Below are positions 53,279-58,889 of a stretch of 64,000 bases of DNA, piece after piece; within the stretch, counting starts at the first letter, position 1, and each line of letters opens with the position of its first letter. The position numbers and the translations under genes are program-made. The notes under the pieces were generated by a model. That model did not search any database. It saw only the letters and a program-made list of their open reading frames with translations, and was not told the origin of the DNA. The DNA comes from Symbiodinium kawagutii (lineage: Eukaryota > Sar > Dinophyceae > Suessiales > Symbiodiniaceae), in assembly GCA_009767595.1 (NCBI GenBank), contig VSDK01020396.1, positions 1 to 64,000 of the forward strand, written 5' to 3'.

Positions 53279-56107
53279 CTGTCTATCTATCTATCTATAG
53301 CCATTTGTATCTATTTGTCTTGATTTGTCTTTTTATGTCCATCCATCCATCGATCCGTTCATCTAAATTGTCGATCATTCTATTGATCGATCTATTTACA
53401 GAAATGTGTTTCTGTTTGCCAGGATTAAGAATTGTAGTTGTAAGCCACTGTGGGACTACAAGAAACTCACTTGTTGCTCGCAGGCAGTTGGAGAAGCGCC
53501 TTGCTGCTTCTTCCTTTGATGGCGATGCATGGGATCAACGCGGACTGCAAGTCCTATTTGGCAATCTCAGAGACCCTGGTGAAGAGTGGACAGGCCGGGA
53601 CACCCAATGCCCGGCGGTTTTAAAGGGGAAGCGAGGCCAGGAACCACCAGGAGTGCTATGACCAAATGGTAGCCAACCTGATGTTTGTTCCCTTGCGGGT
53701 AAGCAGAGGATGTAATGTTGCAATGCAGCAACTAGCTGTTGCCTCACTGTCCAGTGCAACAAAACAAGAACGGAACAATGCCATCAACAATAAGCAATAA
53801 TGCAATGAGCAATCACCAGCAATGCTATCAACAAAGGGCGATGGTCGTCATTTTACAACCATTATTAATAATTAGTGAATACGGTAGTATCCGGCCATAT
53901 CTATATCAGTACAATGATAAGCATCACTCATCATTATTAGCCATTAAGAAACTGTGATTATGAAAGCCAGTATTGACCATCCACAAGCCTGATTTGTCAA
54001 TGATTATTAGCCATGATGGCTATAATGATCATTCACCATGATAGTTGGCTATCATCAATTAGCCATGGCTAGGATGTATTGACACATTATTAGCCATGAT
54101 GATATGACTACACTACATCTGTGATATCAACCATTTTGAATCCTCAATAATCCGTCATTGACTTAAAACCTTTATCACATGGTTCACTTAACAGCTATAT
54201 ATTCATTCATAGCTGCACAACTGTTTATAGTTGACTCTTGCTATAGTTTGTATGATTATCCTATATATATTTATATAGAGTATACATAAATATATATACA
54301 TACAATTGGTTTAATAATACGAATAATTTGAGTAGATAACACAAATTGGTTAAACAATACTATATTATAGTGTATATTTCCAAACCATTATTTGCTATGG
54401 TTTGTTGGTCACTGTTGGTGCTGCCAGCTGCTATCACAGTGGCTGACGCAACCATTGGAGCAACCACCATTGACCATGGGCGGTTCCTGCAGGTCCGGTC
54501 GCTGCCAGCCGTGCTGGGCGCCATGGCCCCCAGGGGCCTTGCAGCAGTGAAAGGGTGAGCGGAACGAGCAAAAATGGGCCCTTGTGTGATGTGCTTGTAC
54601 TATTGAAGATGATGGTGGTACATAAAGATGATGATGTGGTTGTACCATTGAAGTATCACCATGGAAGATGATGGTGGTACATAAAGATGATGTGTTTTTT
54701 TAGCATTGTACCAATGTACTATTGAAGATGATGATGTGGTTGTACCATTGAAGATGATGGTGATTTGAGGTGCTCAGAACTCCTAGGAGTTGTATGGGCC
54801 AATAACCCAGGAGATGCGGATAAGTGCAGCCGCTTCGGTGACTTCTGCAGGGTCCAAAGTTGAGCAACTAGGGCGGATGCGGTCGGGTGTATGACTGTGA
54901 CCCAACCCCATTTGATGGCCCTGGGGATCCCTCGGGTGTATATCAATTATTGGCCCCAGAGTAGTGCACTGAGATCAACAGTACTGAGCAACCAACGGTT
55001 ATTGCATGGATAGGCGGGCTGATGGGATCTACGGAAACTGATTGGATGATGGGCCCCCTACAGACCTGTGACTTGTCTGTGACCACAGCGCTCTGACACA
55101 GTGGTTTTGCAGCATCCCTATCTTTCAACGGCGGCCCAAGACGGAAATTCCTGGTTTGGTTCTATGACTCCCAGCAACCGGCAGGAAGGATTACAGGAAT
55201 ATATCCACCAACTGCTGTTTTACGGAAGTCGATCCAACTTGCAGTTGGCATCCATGTCGTGCTGTTTCAATACTAACTCCTGGTTGGTGGTTTCGAACAT
55301 TTTTATTTTCCCTTGTAGTTATTAACAAATGGTTGGTTGACAATCCGTCGTGTCAGAAGCAGTTGGAAAAGTCCGAGGAAAAGTGGTTGGTTGACAAGCA
55401 TATTTTTCATGACGGGGTGGTTCAACCACCAACCAGACCGGAACGCTCGTTTTCCGTTCCCTTCACTGCATTGGTTTCGCTTGCGCCATGGTTCAAGTTC
55501 TGGTCGCTTCGCTGCCGCCTTTTCGAGAGGCAGTGCAATCGTTAATGGATGTATATGGCTATGGGTCAAAGATTAGCCAACCAACTAACCCATGGTTAAT
55601 GGTTAATGATAAGAGATAGCAACCAACAATAGTAGGGGATATACCAGCCATACATGGCTATGGGTCAATATTAACCAACCAATGGGAGATAACCACCAGC
55701 AATGATTAGGAAAACAATGGTTATGCATGTTTTGCTTCTCGGTTTGGATAAACAATTCCAGCAACAGTAAGTATTGCATGGATTATGCAAGTACAATCTT
55801 TGTTACAGCAATCAGTTGTTTAATAGCAACTGCCAGACTACGGTGATATCTCACATGTTTAAACAATCGTTATAGTAGCTATTTTTACACTGTTACTGAT
55901 ACAATAACTGCAACAATTGCAGTGATACGAACAACAAAAGATCCCATCAATGACGCTTGCAGCTTGGAAAGTGCTCAGTGGCTGCATCCGCCATGGCCAG
56001 CACTACACAGAGGTTGATCTCAATAGAGACTCGACCACTGCCAGCGTCCATTCAAGAGAGCCACTCAGCTGGAGAACTAGCCATGCGCTGGAAGCTGTTA
56101 GAAGCTG
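28679..56107 (+). CDS. PPR protein gene(s), many short exons
   Basis: About eighteen to twenty-one + strand blocks each encode half to one and a half pentatricopeptide repeats of the dinoflagellate style ('VxxYxxxISACxxxxxWxxALxLLxxM'). PPR proteins are alpha-solenoid RNA-binding proteins, in algae mostly imported into plastid or mitochondrion for RNA processing or stability; which organelle cannot be told here since no targeting sequence is secure. Individual exons are listed separately. Most start after an AG and end at GT, GC or GA. Not all neighbouring phases agree as drawn (for example 41639 to 42223), so some exons are missing or misplaced, and the span may hold two genes, perhaps split by the BTB gene at 49464-51543. 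Confidence 0.65.
28875..28945 (+). repeat. (TTTA)n microsatellite
   Basis: About sixteen perfect ttta/attt units. Confidence 0.97.
29041..29670 (+). CDS. Open frame of 209 codons, unknown
   Basis: The longest non-repetitive open frame outside the BTB gene. It starts at an ATG and contains stretches such as [18 protein letters not shown] and [16 protein letters not shown], with no recognised domain, signal peptide or membrane segment. Base composition differs little from neighbours. It lies in what would be a PPR intron. It may be a chance frame, a decayed retrogene or a nested gene. Confidence 0.25.
   Translation: MVYNLYEYHICTLNDISLRMYKLSEFCSEMFCSQLFNLMTVELRLKCSNLVDSSSCRDGQDPAFVDYLILDQRPWQGSANSRRQLTFLTPPTSSFTRYIDPPVPDILKWTTQGIPSYQLLIPNGVVRLGDSDLEVDTICCNAVIAAPWISHNSWVLGEICGFEGCPHRWKSMEVHGSHMKSVSNQKRTICSHHATRFLMFAAFESETAS
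30542..30589 (+). CDS. PPR exon
   Basis: Acceptor ttgctgag ends at 30541; reads [16 protein letters not shown] (16 codons) and ends gag|gttggg, a GT donor in phase 0. Clear PPR: '[15 protein letters not shown]'. Confidence 0.7.
30943..31053. mobile_element. MITE-A copy 6
   Basis: Left arm gaggtgtttttcaaaatagg then ggtacccccaaatcatc; right arm gccaattttggggtccccta followed by tggcttgaagaaacaccc. Both arms complete. Read through, it yields the 'KIGVPPNHP ... [10 protein letters not shown]' peptide typical of this element family. Confidence 0.85.
31190..33475. mobile_element. 2.3-kb unit with 17-bp inverted ends
   Basis: ggcttgttgtgagcgcc at 31190-31206 reappears as its exact reverse complement at 33459-33475. 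Near the left end (31242-31290) and twice near the right end (33012-33070, 33197-33240) there is a shared gtgtttgcatctggattaat block followed by A-rich ccaaaaaa sequence. The interior is AT-rich with no gene, but holds a direct repeat of about 70 bp around 'cctaaaggactt' (31605-31680 and 32690-32762). No clear target-site duplication was seen, so a transposon is only one reading. Confidence 0.4.
32996..33350 (+). repeat. (ctggattaat)n with duplicated polyA/polyT-flanked unit
   Basis: Four units of ctggattaat at 33024-33064, then an A-rich block, caggactatggagatatggg, and a T-rich block; the whole set (about 180 bp) is repeated from about 33200 to 33340. The A-rich and T-rich blocks pair, so each copy can form a long hairpin. 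Confidence 0.85.
33890..34115 (+). repeat. AACCATTAA/TAACTGCTA tract before PPR exon
   Basis: aaccattaatagatgcc, aactgctaggaccatat and attaaccagcttaactgcta units lead to the acceptor at 34147. Confidence 0.55.
34148..34303 (+). CDS. PPR exon, one full repeat
   Basis: Acceptor gggcacag ends at 34147; 52 codons in phase 0 to the GT donor cag|gtgccg. Reads [20 protein letters not shown] then [19 protein letters not shown]. It covers the end of one PPR and most of the next ('[12 protein letters not shown]...WQQALHLL'). A reverse frame of 105 codons over the same block is a shadow. Confidence 0.8.
34390..34510 (+). repeat. TGGTTAATGATAG tract after PPR exon
   Basis: aacaatggttaatgatagtt, gatcagtgatagtatg and gattaacgatgtttaatc units at the start of the intron. 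Confidence 0.55.
34688..34784. mobile_element. MITE-C copy
   Basis: Ends ctggctggtggttttaaac and the complement of gtttgaaaccaccaaccag; core tgatgggttggttgactgat shared with the copies at 55280 and 58131. Confidence 0.8.
35012..35070 (+). CDS. PPR exon
   Basis: Acceptor gggcacag; reads [19 protein letters not shown], the start of a PPR ('v.PDai..csvI'). GT donor after cagag at 35070. Confidence 0.5.
35728..35780. mobile_element. MITE-B, one end
   Basis: ggggtatagggaaccttgac then ccgcagccacatatg; only one arm recognised. Confidence 0.45.
35820..35965 (+). CDS. Candidate PPR exon
   Basis: After ttttgcag the frame reads [18 protein letters not shown] then [19 protein letters not shown]. 'TTAAYNSAT' has the look of a PPR helix A but the rest is weaker. 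Confidence 0.4.
36490..36530 (+). CDS. PPR exon
   Basis: Acceptor gctttgcag ends at 36489; reads [19 protein letters not shown] with a GC donor possible after cagaag (36530) or a later end before the stop at 36547. '[13 protein letters not shown]' is a typical PPR helix junction. Confidence 0.6.
36560..37280. other. Intron-like stretch, no firm gene
   Basis: No strong coding signal. The frame around 37100-37157 reads [15 protein letters not shown], which could be a PPR helix, but borders and frame are not supported. Confidence 0.3.
37288..37399. mobile_element. Stowaway-like MITE with TA ends
   Basis: 112 bp with 37-bp imperfect terminal inverted repeats: taccctttggtaaactaacc at the left and the complement of ggttgatctaccaaagggta at the right. 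Both ends begin TA, consistent with a TA target duplication of Tc1/mariner type. Confidence 0.75.
37400..38700. other. No gene seen
   Basis: Short frames on both strands only, none with family resemblance. The most regular feature is the absence of MITE copies. Confidence 0.35.
38730..38798 (+). CDS. Candidate PPR exon
   Basis: Acceptor ttatccaag; reads [20 protein letters not shown] with a GT donor (aagg|gtggcc). Hydrophobic spacing fits helix A and B of a PPR but the key Trp of helix B is absent. Confidence 0.35.
39709..39786. mobile_element. MITE-B, short copy
   Basis: Almost only the two arms: atatggttgtgggtcaatac and the complement of gtattgacccacaaccacat, separated by about 40 bp. Confidence 0.75.
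39856..39901 (+). CDS. PPR exon
   Basis: Acceptor tatgacag ends at 39855; reads [15 protein letters not shown] and ends at actg|gtgtac. Matches PPR helix B plus the linker ('[18 protein letters not shown]'). Confidence 0.5.
40106..40200 (+). CDS. PPR exon
   Basis: Acceptor gctagcag ends at 40105; reads [19 protein letters not shown] then [17 protein letters not shown]: 'vvaFgvA.[14 protein letters not shown]'. The 3' border is unclear. A reverse frame of 136 codons overlaps as a shadow. Confidence 0.65.
40722..40801 (+). CDS. PPR exon
   Basis: Acceptor ctccgccag ends at 40721; one base, then [16 protein letters not shown] and [10 protein letters not shown]; donor gg|gtggga. PPR linker and helix A ('[13 protein letters not shown]'). 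Confidence 0.6.
40853..40948. mobile_element. MITE-B copy
   Basis: Ends tatggctatgggtcaatatt and the complement of ggttttgacccactgcca; core aacaatggctaatgatggga and accaggggtacaggg. Confidence 0.8.
40961..41073. mobile_element. MITE-A copy 7
   Basis: Left arm atatgatgatttctcaagcc then atagggaacccccaaaatg; right arm gatgatttgggggtagacct then attttaagaaaccaccacat. It sits directly beside a MITE-B copy. Confidence 0.8.
41398..41515. mobile_element. Worn relative of the 37288 Stowaway-like element
   Basis: Shares ctggtaaactaaca, ggcaatggaaaatcca, gatggttt and ggtgattttccat with the 37288-37399 element. Ends are decayed. Confidence 0.55.
41591..41639 (+). CDS. PPR exon
   Basis: Acceptor gactcag ends at 41590; reads [16 protein letters not shown] and ends at ggatg|gtaagc, a strong GT donor, phase 1. 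Textbook PPR helix A-B junction. Confidence 0.7.
41690..41820 (+). repeat. GTGGGTAGTAT tandem
   Basis: Four to five copies of cagtgggtagtat or ggtagtat in the start of the intron after the exon at 41591. Confidence 0.75.
42040..42150 (+). repeat. gatgatcaaatttgtggatg duplication
   Basis: The 20-mer gatgatcaaatttgtggatg occurs at about 42076 and again at about 42129, a direct repeat with a period of about 53 bp. Confidence 0.75.
42223..42309 (+). CDS. PPR exon, 29 codons
   Basis: Acceptor gcctcag ends at 42222; reads [19 protein letters not shown] then [12 protein letters not shown] donor after gagaag at 42309, phase 0. A complete PPR junction ('AvsLLrhmqlhG.[16 protein letters not shown]'). 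Confidence 0.8.
42853..42920 (+). CDS. PPR exon
   Basis: Acceptor ggtgcag; after one base reads [23 protein letters not shown] 'HWEMALHLL'. The end is a GC or GA donor before the stop at about 42924. Confidence 0.6.
42974..43140. mobile_element. MITE-B copy plus an adjoining half copy
   Basis: Full copy 42974-43104 with ends atatggctatgggtcaatag and the complement of gggttttgacccactgccat. A second left end starts at 43101 (atatggctatgggtcaacat), so two elements share a border. Confidence 0.85.
43280..43385 (+). repeat. 53-bp direct duplication
   Basis: ccaaagccacatttggttgg, gatttca gcgaacctg and related text occur twice (about 43294 and 43348). Confidence 0.7.
43690..43790 (+). repeat. (AT)n duplicated with tcgcagatg
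   Basis: tcg(c)(g)agatgtatatatac plus (at)n is repeated, followed by gtgtgactgtgtgtgattgt. Confidence 0.8.
43872..44018 (+). CDS. PPR exon, more than one repeat
   Basis: Acceptor gtttccag ends at 43871; reads [20 protein letters not shown] then [19 protein letters not shown] and RGGADVYSY. The MITE-A copy at 44020 begins directly after it, so the donor is either just before or inside the element. Confidence 0.8.
44020..44136. mobile_element. MITE-A copy 8, best preserved
   Basis: 117 bp. Left arm tattggtggtttctcagaat then aggggtacccccaaatcatc; right arm ccattttgggggtcccctat then tttgagaaacaccca. Arms are over 30 bp and nearly perfect. It abuts the PPR exon on its left. Confidence 0.9.
44140..44900. 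other. No gene assigned
   Basis: Contains catac/catgc low-complexity stretches (44215-44410). A + strand frame of 211 codons ends at 44814 but its first third is microsatellite-derived and the rest has no family signal. 44930-45000 gives [19 protein letters not shown]-like in spacing but unsupported. Confidence 0.3.
45140..45442 (+). repeat. AACCACTA tract before PPR exon
   Basis: Units such as catcatgaaccactgg, attaaccaccatcaac, taaccactagacc and gttaaccactag; ends at the acceptor of the exon at 45451. Confidence 0.7.
45451..45510 (+). CDS. PPR exon
   Basis: Acceptor gattcccag ends at 45450; two bases then [17 protein letters not shown], an unmistakable PPR helix A ('[10 protein letters not shown]'). 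GC donor possible after tcg; stop at 45540. Confidence 0.75.
46149..46251 (+). CDS. Candidate exon, unknown
   Basis: After a gttaaccacc tract, the frame reads [18 protein letters not shown] then [13 protein letters not shown]. Two acceptors (46155 and 46169) are possible. No family assigned; not clearly PPR. Confidence 0.35.
46660..46915 (+). repeat. AACCATTAA tract before PPR exon
   Basis: aaccagtactaaccatcc, aaccattaaagacc, gaccattattaaccattacc, tcctaaccatcatcaacc; then three ccccagcaccag / ccccttgaacc repeats up to the exon. Confidence 0.75.
47020..47153 (+). CDS. PPR exon, one complete canonical repeat
   Basis: Acceptor cccaccgcag ends at 47019; reads [20 protein letters not shown] then [17 protein letters not shown] and RAVEEAM. 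This is a full 35-residue PPR with consensus residues. High GC (over 60 percent) against AT-rich flanks. Donor probably atgtg|gtcaca at 47153; stop at 47170-47172. Confidence 0.85.
47165..47540 (+). repeat. GGTTATTAG/GATGGTTAT tract after PPR exon
   Basis: tagtgggttatagccggtta, ttagttggttattagagg, gatggttctagtgatgg and tggttagtgatgg units; complementary in kind to the tract at 46660-46915. Confidence 0.75.
48229..48287 (+). CDS. PPR exon
   Basis: Acceptor ggtgccag ends at 48228; (g)at then [19 protein letters not shown], ending agc|gtttcc, GT donor. PPR helix A-B ('[20 protein letters not shown]'). No ATG is near, so simple frame searches miss it. Confidence 0.7.
48490..48600 (+). repeat. 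ttagtccataaattt duplication
   Basis: ggttagtccataaattta and tgttagtccataaatttg lie 55 bp apart, each followed by ggttctct. A second direct repeat (cttgatggtcttggaaag) occurs at about 48438 and 48568. Confidence 0.8.
48613..48706 (+). CDS. PPR exon
   Basis: Acceptor gaccaaag ends at 48612; reads [18 protein letters not shown] then [14 protein letters not shown] donor after tgt at 48706 (or after 48691). Clear PPR ('[10 protein letters not shown]...[13 protein letters not shown]'). Confidence 0.75.
48880..49460. promoter_or_regulatory. Region upstream of the BTB gene
   Basis: No MITE and no clear exon. Includes a (ga)n run (48925-48942) and a (gt)n run (49000-49013). A reverse frame of 191 codons (48773-49348) crosses both microsatellites and is probably chance. 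The promoter or spliced-leader acceptor of the BTB gene would have to be here, but I can point to no motif. Confidence 0.25.
49464..51543 (+). CDS. BTB/T1 domain plus decapeptide-repeat membrane protein, with one frame break
   Basis: Starts at the ATG at 49464. Residues 7-70 form a BTB/POZ domain of the T1/KCTD type: '[12 protein letters not shown]' matches the 'v.lNVGG..f' first strand, and '[20 protein letters not shown]' the 'iFiDRdp.lF..iL.yLR' motif. From about residue 109 there are about 51 tandem ten-residue units, consensus (A/G)-G-(F/L)-T-x-x-(Q/E)-(L/F)-x-x. In the middle they form a 40-residue supermodule. The last 70 residues hold two hydrophobic segments ([20 protein letters not shown] and [19 protein letters not shown]), likely membrane helices. 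At 49887 the frame shifts: upstream reading runs on only to 49982, downstream reading is open from 49888 to 51543. If joined it is about 692 residues. BTB domains oligomerise and can recruit Cullin-3; the repeat's role is unknown. It has no visible intron, unlike all neighbours. It could be an intact gene with an assembly error, or a recent pseudogene. Confidence 0.75.
49788..51312 (+). repeat. 30-bp coding repeat with 120-bp supermodule
   Basis: About 51 units of 30 bp. From about 50281 to 51120 the period is 120 bp: FTPQQFLD, then GGxxxxxLRx, then xGFTxQQLIA, then AxLTPQQLLx. 50341-50460 and 50461-50580 are base-for-base identical, showing a very recent duplication or conversion; the other supermodules are diverged. 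Confidence 0.95.
49878..49902 (+). pseudogene. 25-bp repeat unit causing the frame break
   Basis: The unit between '[10 protein letters not shown]' and '[10 protein letters not shown]' is 25 bases where all others are 30. Its first nine bases (GRF) fit positions 1-3 and its last fifteen (QELVD) fit positions 6-10, with one base left between. A five-base loss between positions 3 and 6 explains it exactly. Confidence 0.75.
52309..52408 (+). CDS. PPR exon
   Basis: Acceptor acgtcaaag ends at 52308; reads [18 protein letters not shown] then [17 protein letters not shown] donor after gaaatg at 52408. PPR helix B of one repeat and helix A of the next. It starts with the same split-codon pattern (aag|tcg) as the exon at 48613, on the other side of the BTB gene. 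Confidence 0.75.
52830..53400 (+). repeat. (TC)n, (TATC)n and (CCAT/CCGT)n microsatellite block
   Basis: Pyrimidine-rich (ct)n from 52840 to 52995, (cgtc)/(catc) at 52995-53050, and long perfect (tatc)n at 53060-53110 and 53150-53215. Frames of 159-206 codons here (Leu-Ser-Ile-Tyr) are artefacts. Confidence 0.95.
53484..53579 (+). CDS. Candidate exon, unknown
   Basis: Acceptor gctcgcag ends at 53483; one base then [20 protein letters not shown] and [13 protein letters not shown] donor (cctg|gtgaag) after 53579. Amphipathic and protein-like, and open further on both sides, but not a clear PPR. It may belong to a C-terminal part of the PPR gene. Confidence 0.45.
53935..54190 (+). repeat. TTAGCCATGATGG / ACCAT tract
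   Basis: Repeated attattagccatgatggc and tattgaccatcc, aaccattttg units. Confidence 0.55.
54493..54554 (+). CDS. Candidate PPR exon
   Basis: Acceptor ttcctgcag ends at 54492; reads [19 protein letters not shown] and ends at a consensus donor (aaagg|gtgagc). '[11 protein letters not shown]' fits PPR helix B and linker. Confidence 0.45.
54600..54770 (+). repeat. gaagatgatggtggtacata tandem
   Basis: accattgaagatgatggtgg and tacataaagatgatg units repeat four times with periods of about 60-70 bp at the start of the intron. Confidence 0.8.
55280..55436. mobile_element. MITE-C copy, best preserved
   Basis: 157 bp with ends ctggttggtggtttcgaac and the complement of gtggttcaaccaccaaccag. Internal ggttggttgacaa occurs twice (55330 and 55387). 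Confidence 0.85.
55553..55735. mobile_element. MITE-B, two overlapping copies
   Basis: tatggctatgggtcaaagat at 55554 and catggctatgggtcaatatt at 55655 give two left ends in the same direction with cores ggttaatgataagagata and taggaaaacaatggtta; a nested or tandem insertion. Confidence 0.75.
56045..56107 (+). CDS. PPR exon
   Basis: Acceptor cactgccag ends at 56044; reads [19 protein letters not shown] with a GT donor (gctg|gttgat) after 56107. PPR helix A-B ('[10 protein letters not shown].mRwkLLea'). Confidence 0.6.
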
Positions 56108-56159
56108 GTTGATAGTTGGTGAAAATAAGCAATGGTTAGGGTTTATAATTATCATTATA

Positions 56160-57090
56160 TAATGAATAGATTTAATATTGTGAGATAAAGTGTCTTTCAT
56201 GCTACTTCCAAGCATCCCAAACAAGGTTGTCTGAAGCCATCCAGAGCGTGTAGAGACATAGCCATGGGTTCTGTGGTGTCTTGGTGTCTCCCAAAGCTTT
56301 CTAGGCGACGATGATGTGCTGCGATCGTGCAAGACCAAGGTTGCTCGGTCCGCAGCCTGACCCCCCCAGCTGTGAGCAACGTGTAACCGGATCCTCCAGT
56401 TGCTGAATCAGTTGGAAAGCACGGTCAGTTGGCACAATCAACTGGTGCCCCCCAAGAGCTGGGCTTGTTGGTGGGTCAATTATGTACCTTGTTTCTGGAG
56501 TTACCTTGATTACGGTCAATGAAAGATCCGCCATGTTTATCCATTTTTGTCAATTGCGTCTCATGACAAAAGACCTTGCATCATCGTCATCGGATTGTGC
56601 AAGCGATACCAGGTTTCTTTCCGTTGACGCATATGCTGGATTTTTGGGATTGTCTTTGAACCAAAAACCGTTTGTGTATGTTCCTGTCATGTTTGAACAT
56701 GCAGCAAAAACGCCATGACAACAGTTGACAACAGAATCTGGTGGTACGCAAGATCACTACGTAATCATTCAGATGGAATCAGCGCAGACATTGAGAAAGA
56801 GCCCTGTACCAGCTTGCGCTCAGTCTGTAGCGGAACCTTTCTATGCGTTTACACAGAGGATCCACCCATGGGAAAAAAATGGGCTCCAAGATTAAGATAC
56901 CTCATGGCGATCTAAAAAATCACATTCACTTTTTGTTCGCTTGGGGATTGATTTTCAAGGTGTCTCATGCTACCGTTCAGCTTTTCAAGTGACTCGGAAG
57001 CATGCAGTCGGAATAGCACTGGGTGATCAGGGTAATTCTGTTTTTGTTTAATGATGGCGAGAATCCTTACTGTATAAAACAGGCTTGTAT
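56160..57090. other. No gene assigned
   Basis: Several frames of 60-111 codons on both strands; none resembles a family. 56470-56715 on + (NERSAMFIHFCQLRLMTKD...) is the most protein-like but lacks splice support. Confidence 0.25.
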
Positions 57091-57104
57091 TAGACTGATG
57101 CTGA

Positions 57105-57415
57105 ATGAGATGTTGTGTTGTGAGAGTATCAGTTGAATCAGTTGTGAGAAAATTGTTTGTGAGAAAATTATTGCATTGTGAGAAAAAACGTTGTAAGATA
57201 AAACACATTATGAGCATTTGGAAAAAATGCAATATAGGAAAAACAACATGTCTGAGATTACTGCATTTGAGAAGAGTACTTGTGAGAAGACTTACTGTGA
57301 AATGACCATTTGTAAGATAATTGACTGTGAATAAAGAAACATCGTGAGAACATCATGTGGATAAGATTACATGTGAGATGACTACTTTTGAGAAGATTAA
57401 CTGCCAAAATTATTT
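57105..57415 (+). repeat. TGTGAGAAGATTACTG minisatellite
   Basis: About fifteen degenerate units of 16-24 bp with core (t)tgtgagaa(g/a)att, for example ttgtgagaaaattg, cttgtgagaagacttactg and catgtgagatgactac. Confidence 0.85.
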
Positions 57416-57699
57416 TGAATATTCTTAACATGGAAGTTTCGCCACTTAGTACCTATTTTGCTTTTTGACAATTGAGTATTCCTATCGGGAAAGCATGTGT
57501 TTGCAATGTATTCGCCATTGGATCAACATCAGATGACGGGCCACAAGCAGCACATGCGACAAATCTGCCGATTTGTTTGTGCCCAATAAATTTGATTTTG
57601 CAATGATCTATTTAGATGTATTTTACAACTGCGCAAATATGATCAAGTATATGATCAGATACAAACATGCATGATCATACATTGCATACATGATCATTT

Positions 57700-58090
57700 C
57701 TAACACTAAACAAACGTCTATATATGTATACAGTCACATATGCATATATGATGTATGCGTGTGTATCGTTACAGCTGGGGTAGTCCAATTGATTCTCCAA
57801 GAACCAGGACGTGAGCACCAACACTCCGCAGGTGTTTGGCCAATTATCCGCTGGACGACAGGACCGCTGCCTGGGATTGGATCACATTTCAACTGGAGAA
57901 ATCGGTACCAAAACAAACATACTTTATTAGGTACACCTCCTGATCCTTGGAAACCATCAGTGAGCCTAGTGGACCATCGATTTTTATGGTGGATTTTTTC
58001 GTGCAACCAGGTTGATCTATCAGAGGATAATCGTGCGGAACAACAAGTGATATCAGAACTCGCATGCCTCCATGTTAAAAGACATTGACG
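57700..58090. other. Open frame, unsupported
   Basis: A + strand frame of 132 codons (57690-58088) contains WTTGPLPGIGSHFNWRNRY and later segments. No family and no clear splice sites; part of it is microsatellite-like (Tyr/Cys). Confidence 0.2.
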
Positions 58091-58130
58091 GAAACGTTTT
58101 GTGGATGCGGTGATTCAATTCTGGTTGGTG

Positions 58131-58228
58131 GTTTCAATTCATGTGTTTCAATTATCGCTATGTAATTATTAATAAATGGTTGTTAGTTGACTGATATTTT
58201 TTATGGTGGTGGTTCAACAACCAAGCAG
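58131..58228. mobile_element. MITE-C copy
   Basis: Ends ctggttggtggtttcaattc and the complement of ggtggttcaacaaccaagcag; core aaatggttgttagttgactg. Confidence 0.8.
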
Positions 58229-58804
58229 AATGTTCTTTAACATTCAGCTCAAGGTTGAAGACACTGAACATGTCAAGTGGTTGATCACTTGGAGCACTAG
58301 CTGCAACCGCTCAACAGAGGTCCACCAAGGGAATTACACGAGGATGTGAACCTACTTCAATTTGGGTACCTATCATTTTGTCCCCCAAAAAATCCACAAA
58401 CAAATAAGGTATCTAATGAGGACCTACGATTTGGGGTGACTTTATCATAGGAAGCAAACATATCCACCGGAGTCATTGCTATACCCAGGACCGAACCCAT
58501 TGTCGTTCCTTGCTCCCGCGATCAGCCAGGATAGAGATCATTACTCGTTGCGGTTGCTTCCACACCTTTCTGAAGATTGGGGAAGAATGCATGTTTCTCG
58601 GCAAAAGTTGTTGTCAAAGCTGAGGAAGAGGCGTGGAAATCAATGGAAATCAGGATTAAAGCAATCACCATTGATTTTGGGGGAGGTAGGGAACCGGGGA
58701 TGATGGCTATCCCTACTAAATGGGAAGCACAAAAAAAATAGACCCTATGTTCATCCTTCCACTCGCACTCGTTTATCCACATAATTTTACAACAATATAC
58801 GACT

Positions 58805-58885
58805 AAATAGCCATCATCATCACCGCCATCATCACCATCACCACCATCATCACCATCATCACCATCATCACCATCATTATTGCTG
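58805..58885 (+). repeat. (ATC)n microsatellite
   Basis: Compound catcatcaccgccatc and catcatcacc run of about 80 bp. Confidence 0.95.
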
Positions 58886-58889
58886 GATC

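Noticed and set aside
52675..53300. Frames of 159 and 206 codons rich in Leu, Ser, Ile, Tyr
   Set aside because: They translate (TC)n and (TATC)n runs; three overlapping frames are open, as expected for a tetranucleotide repeat.
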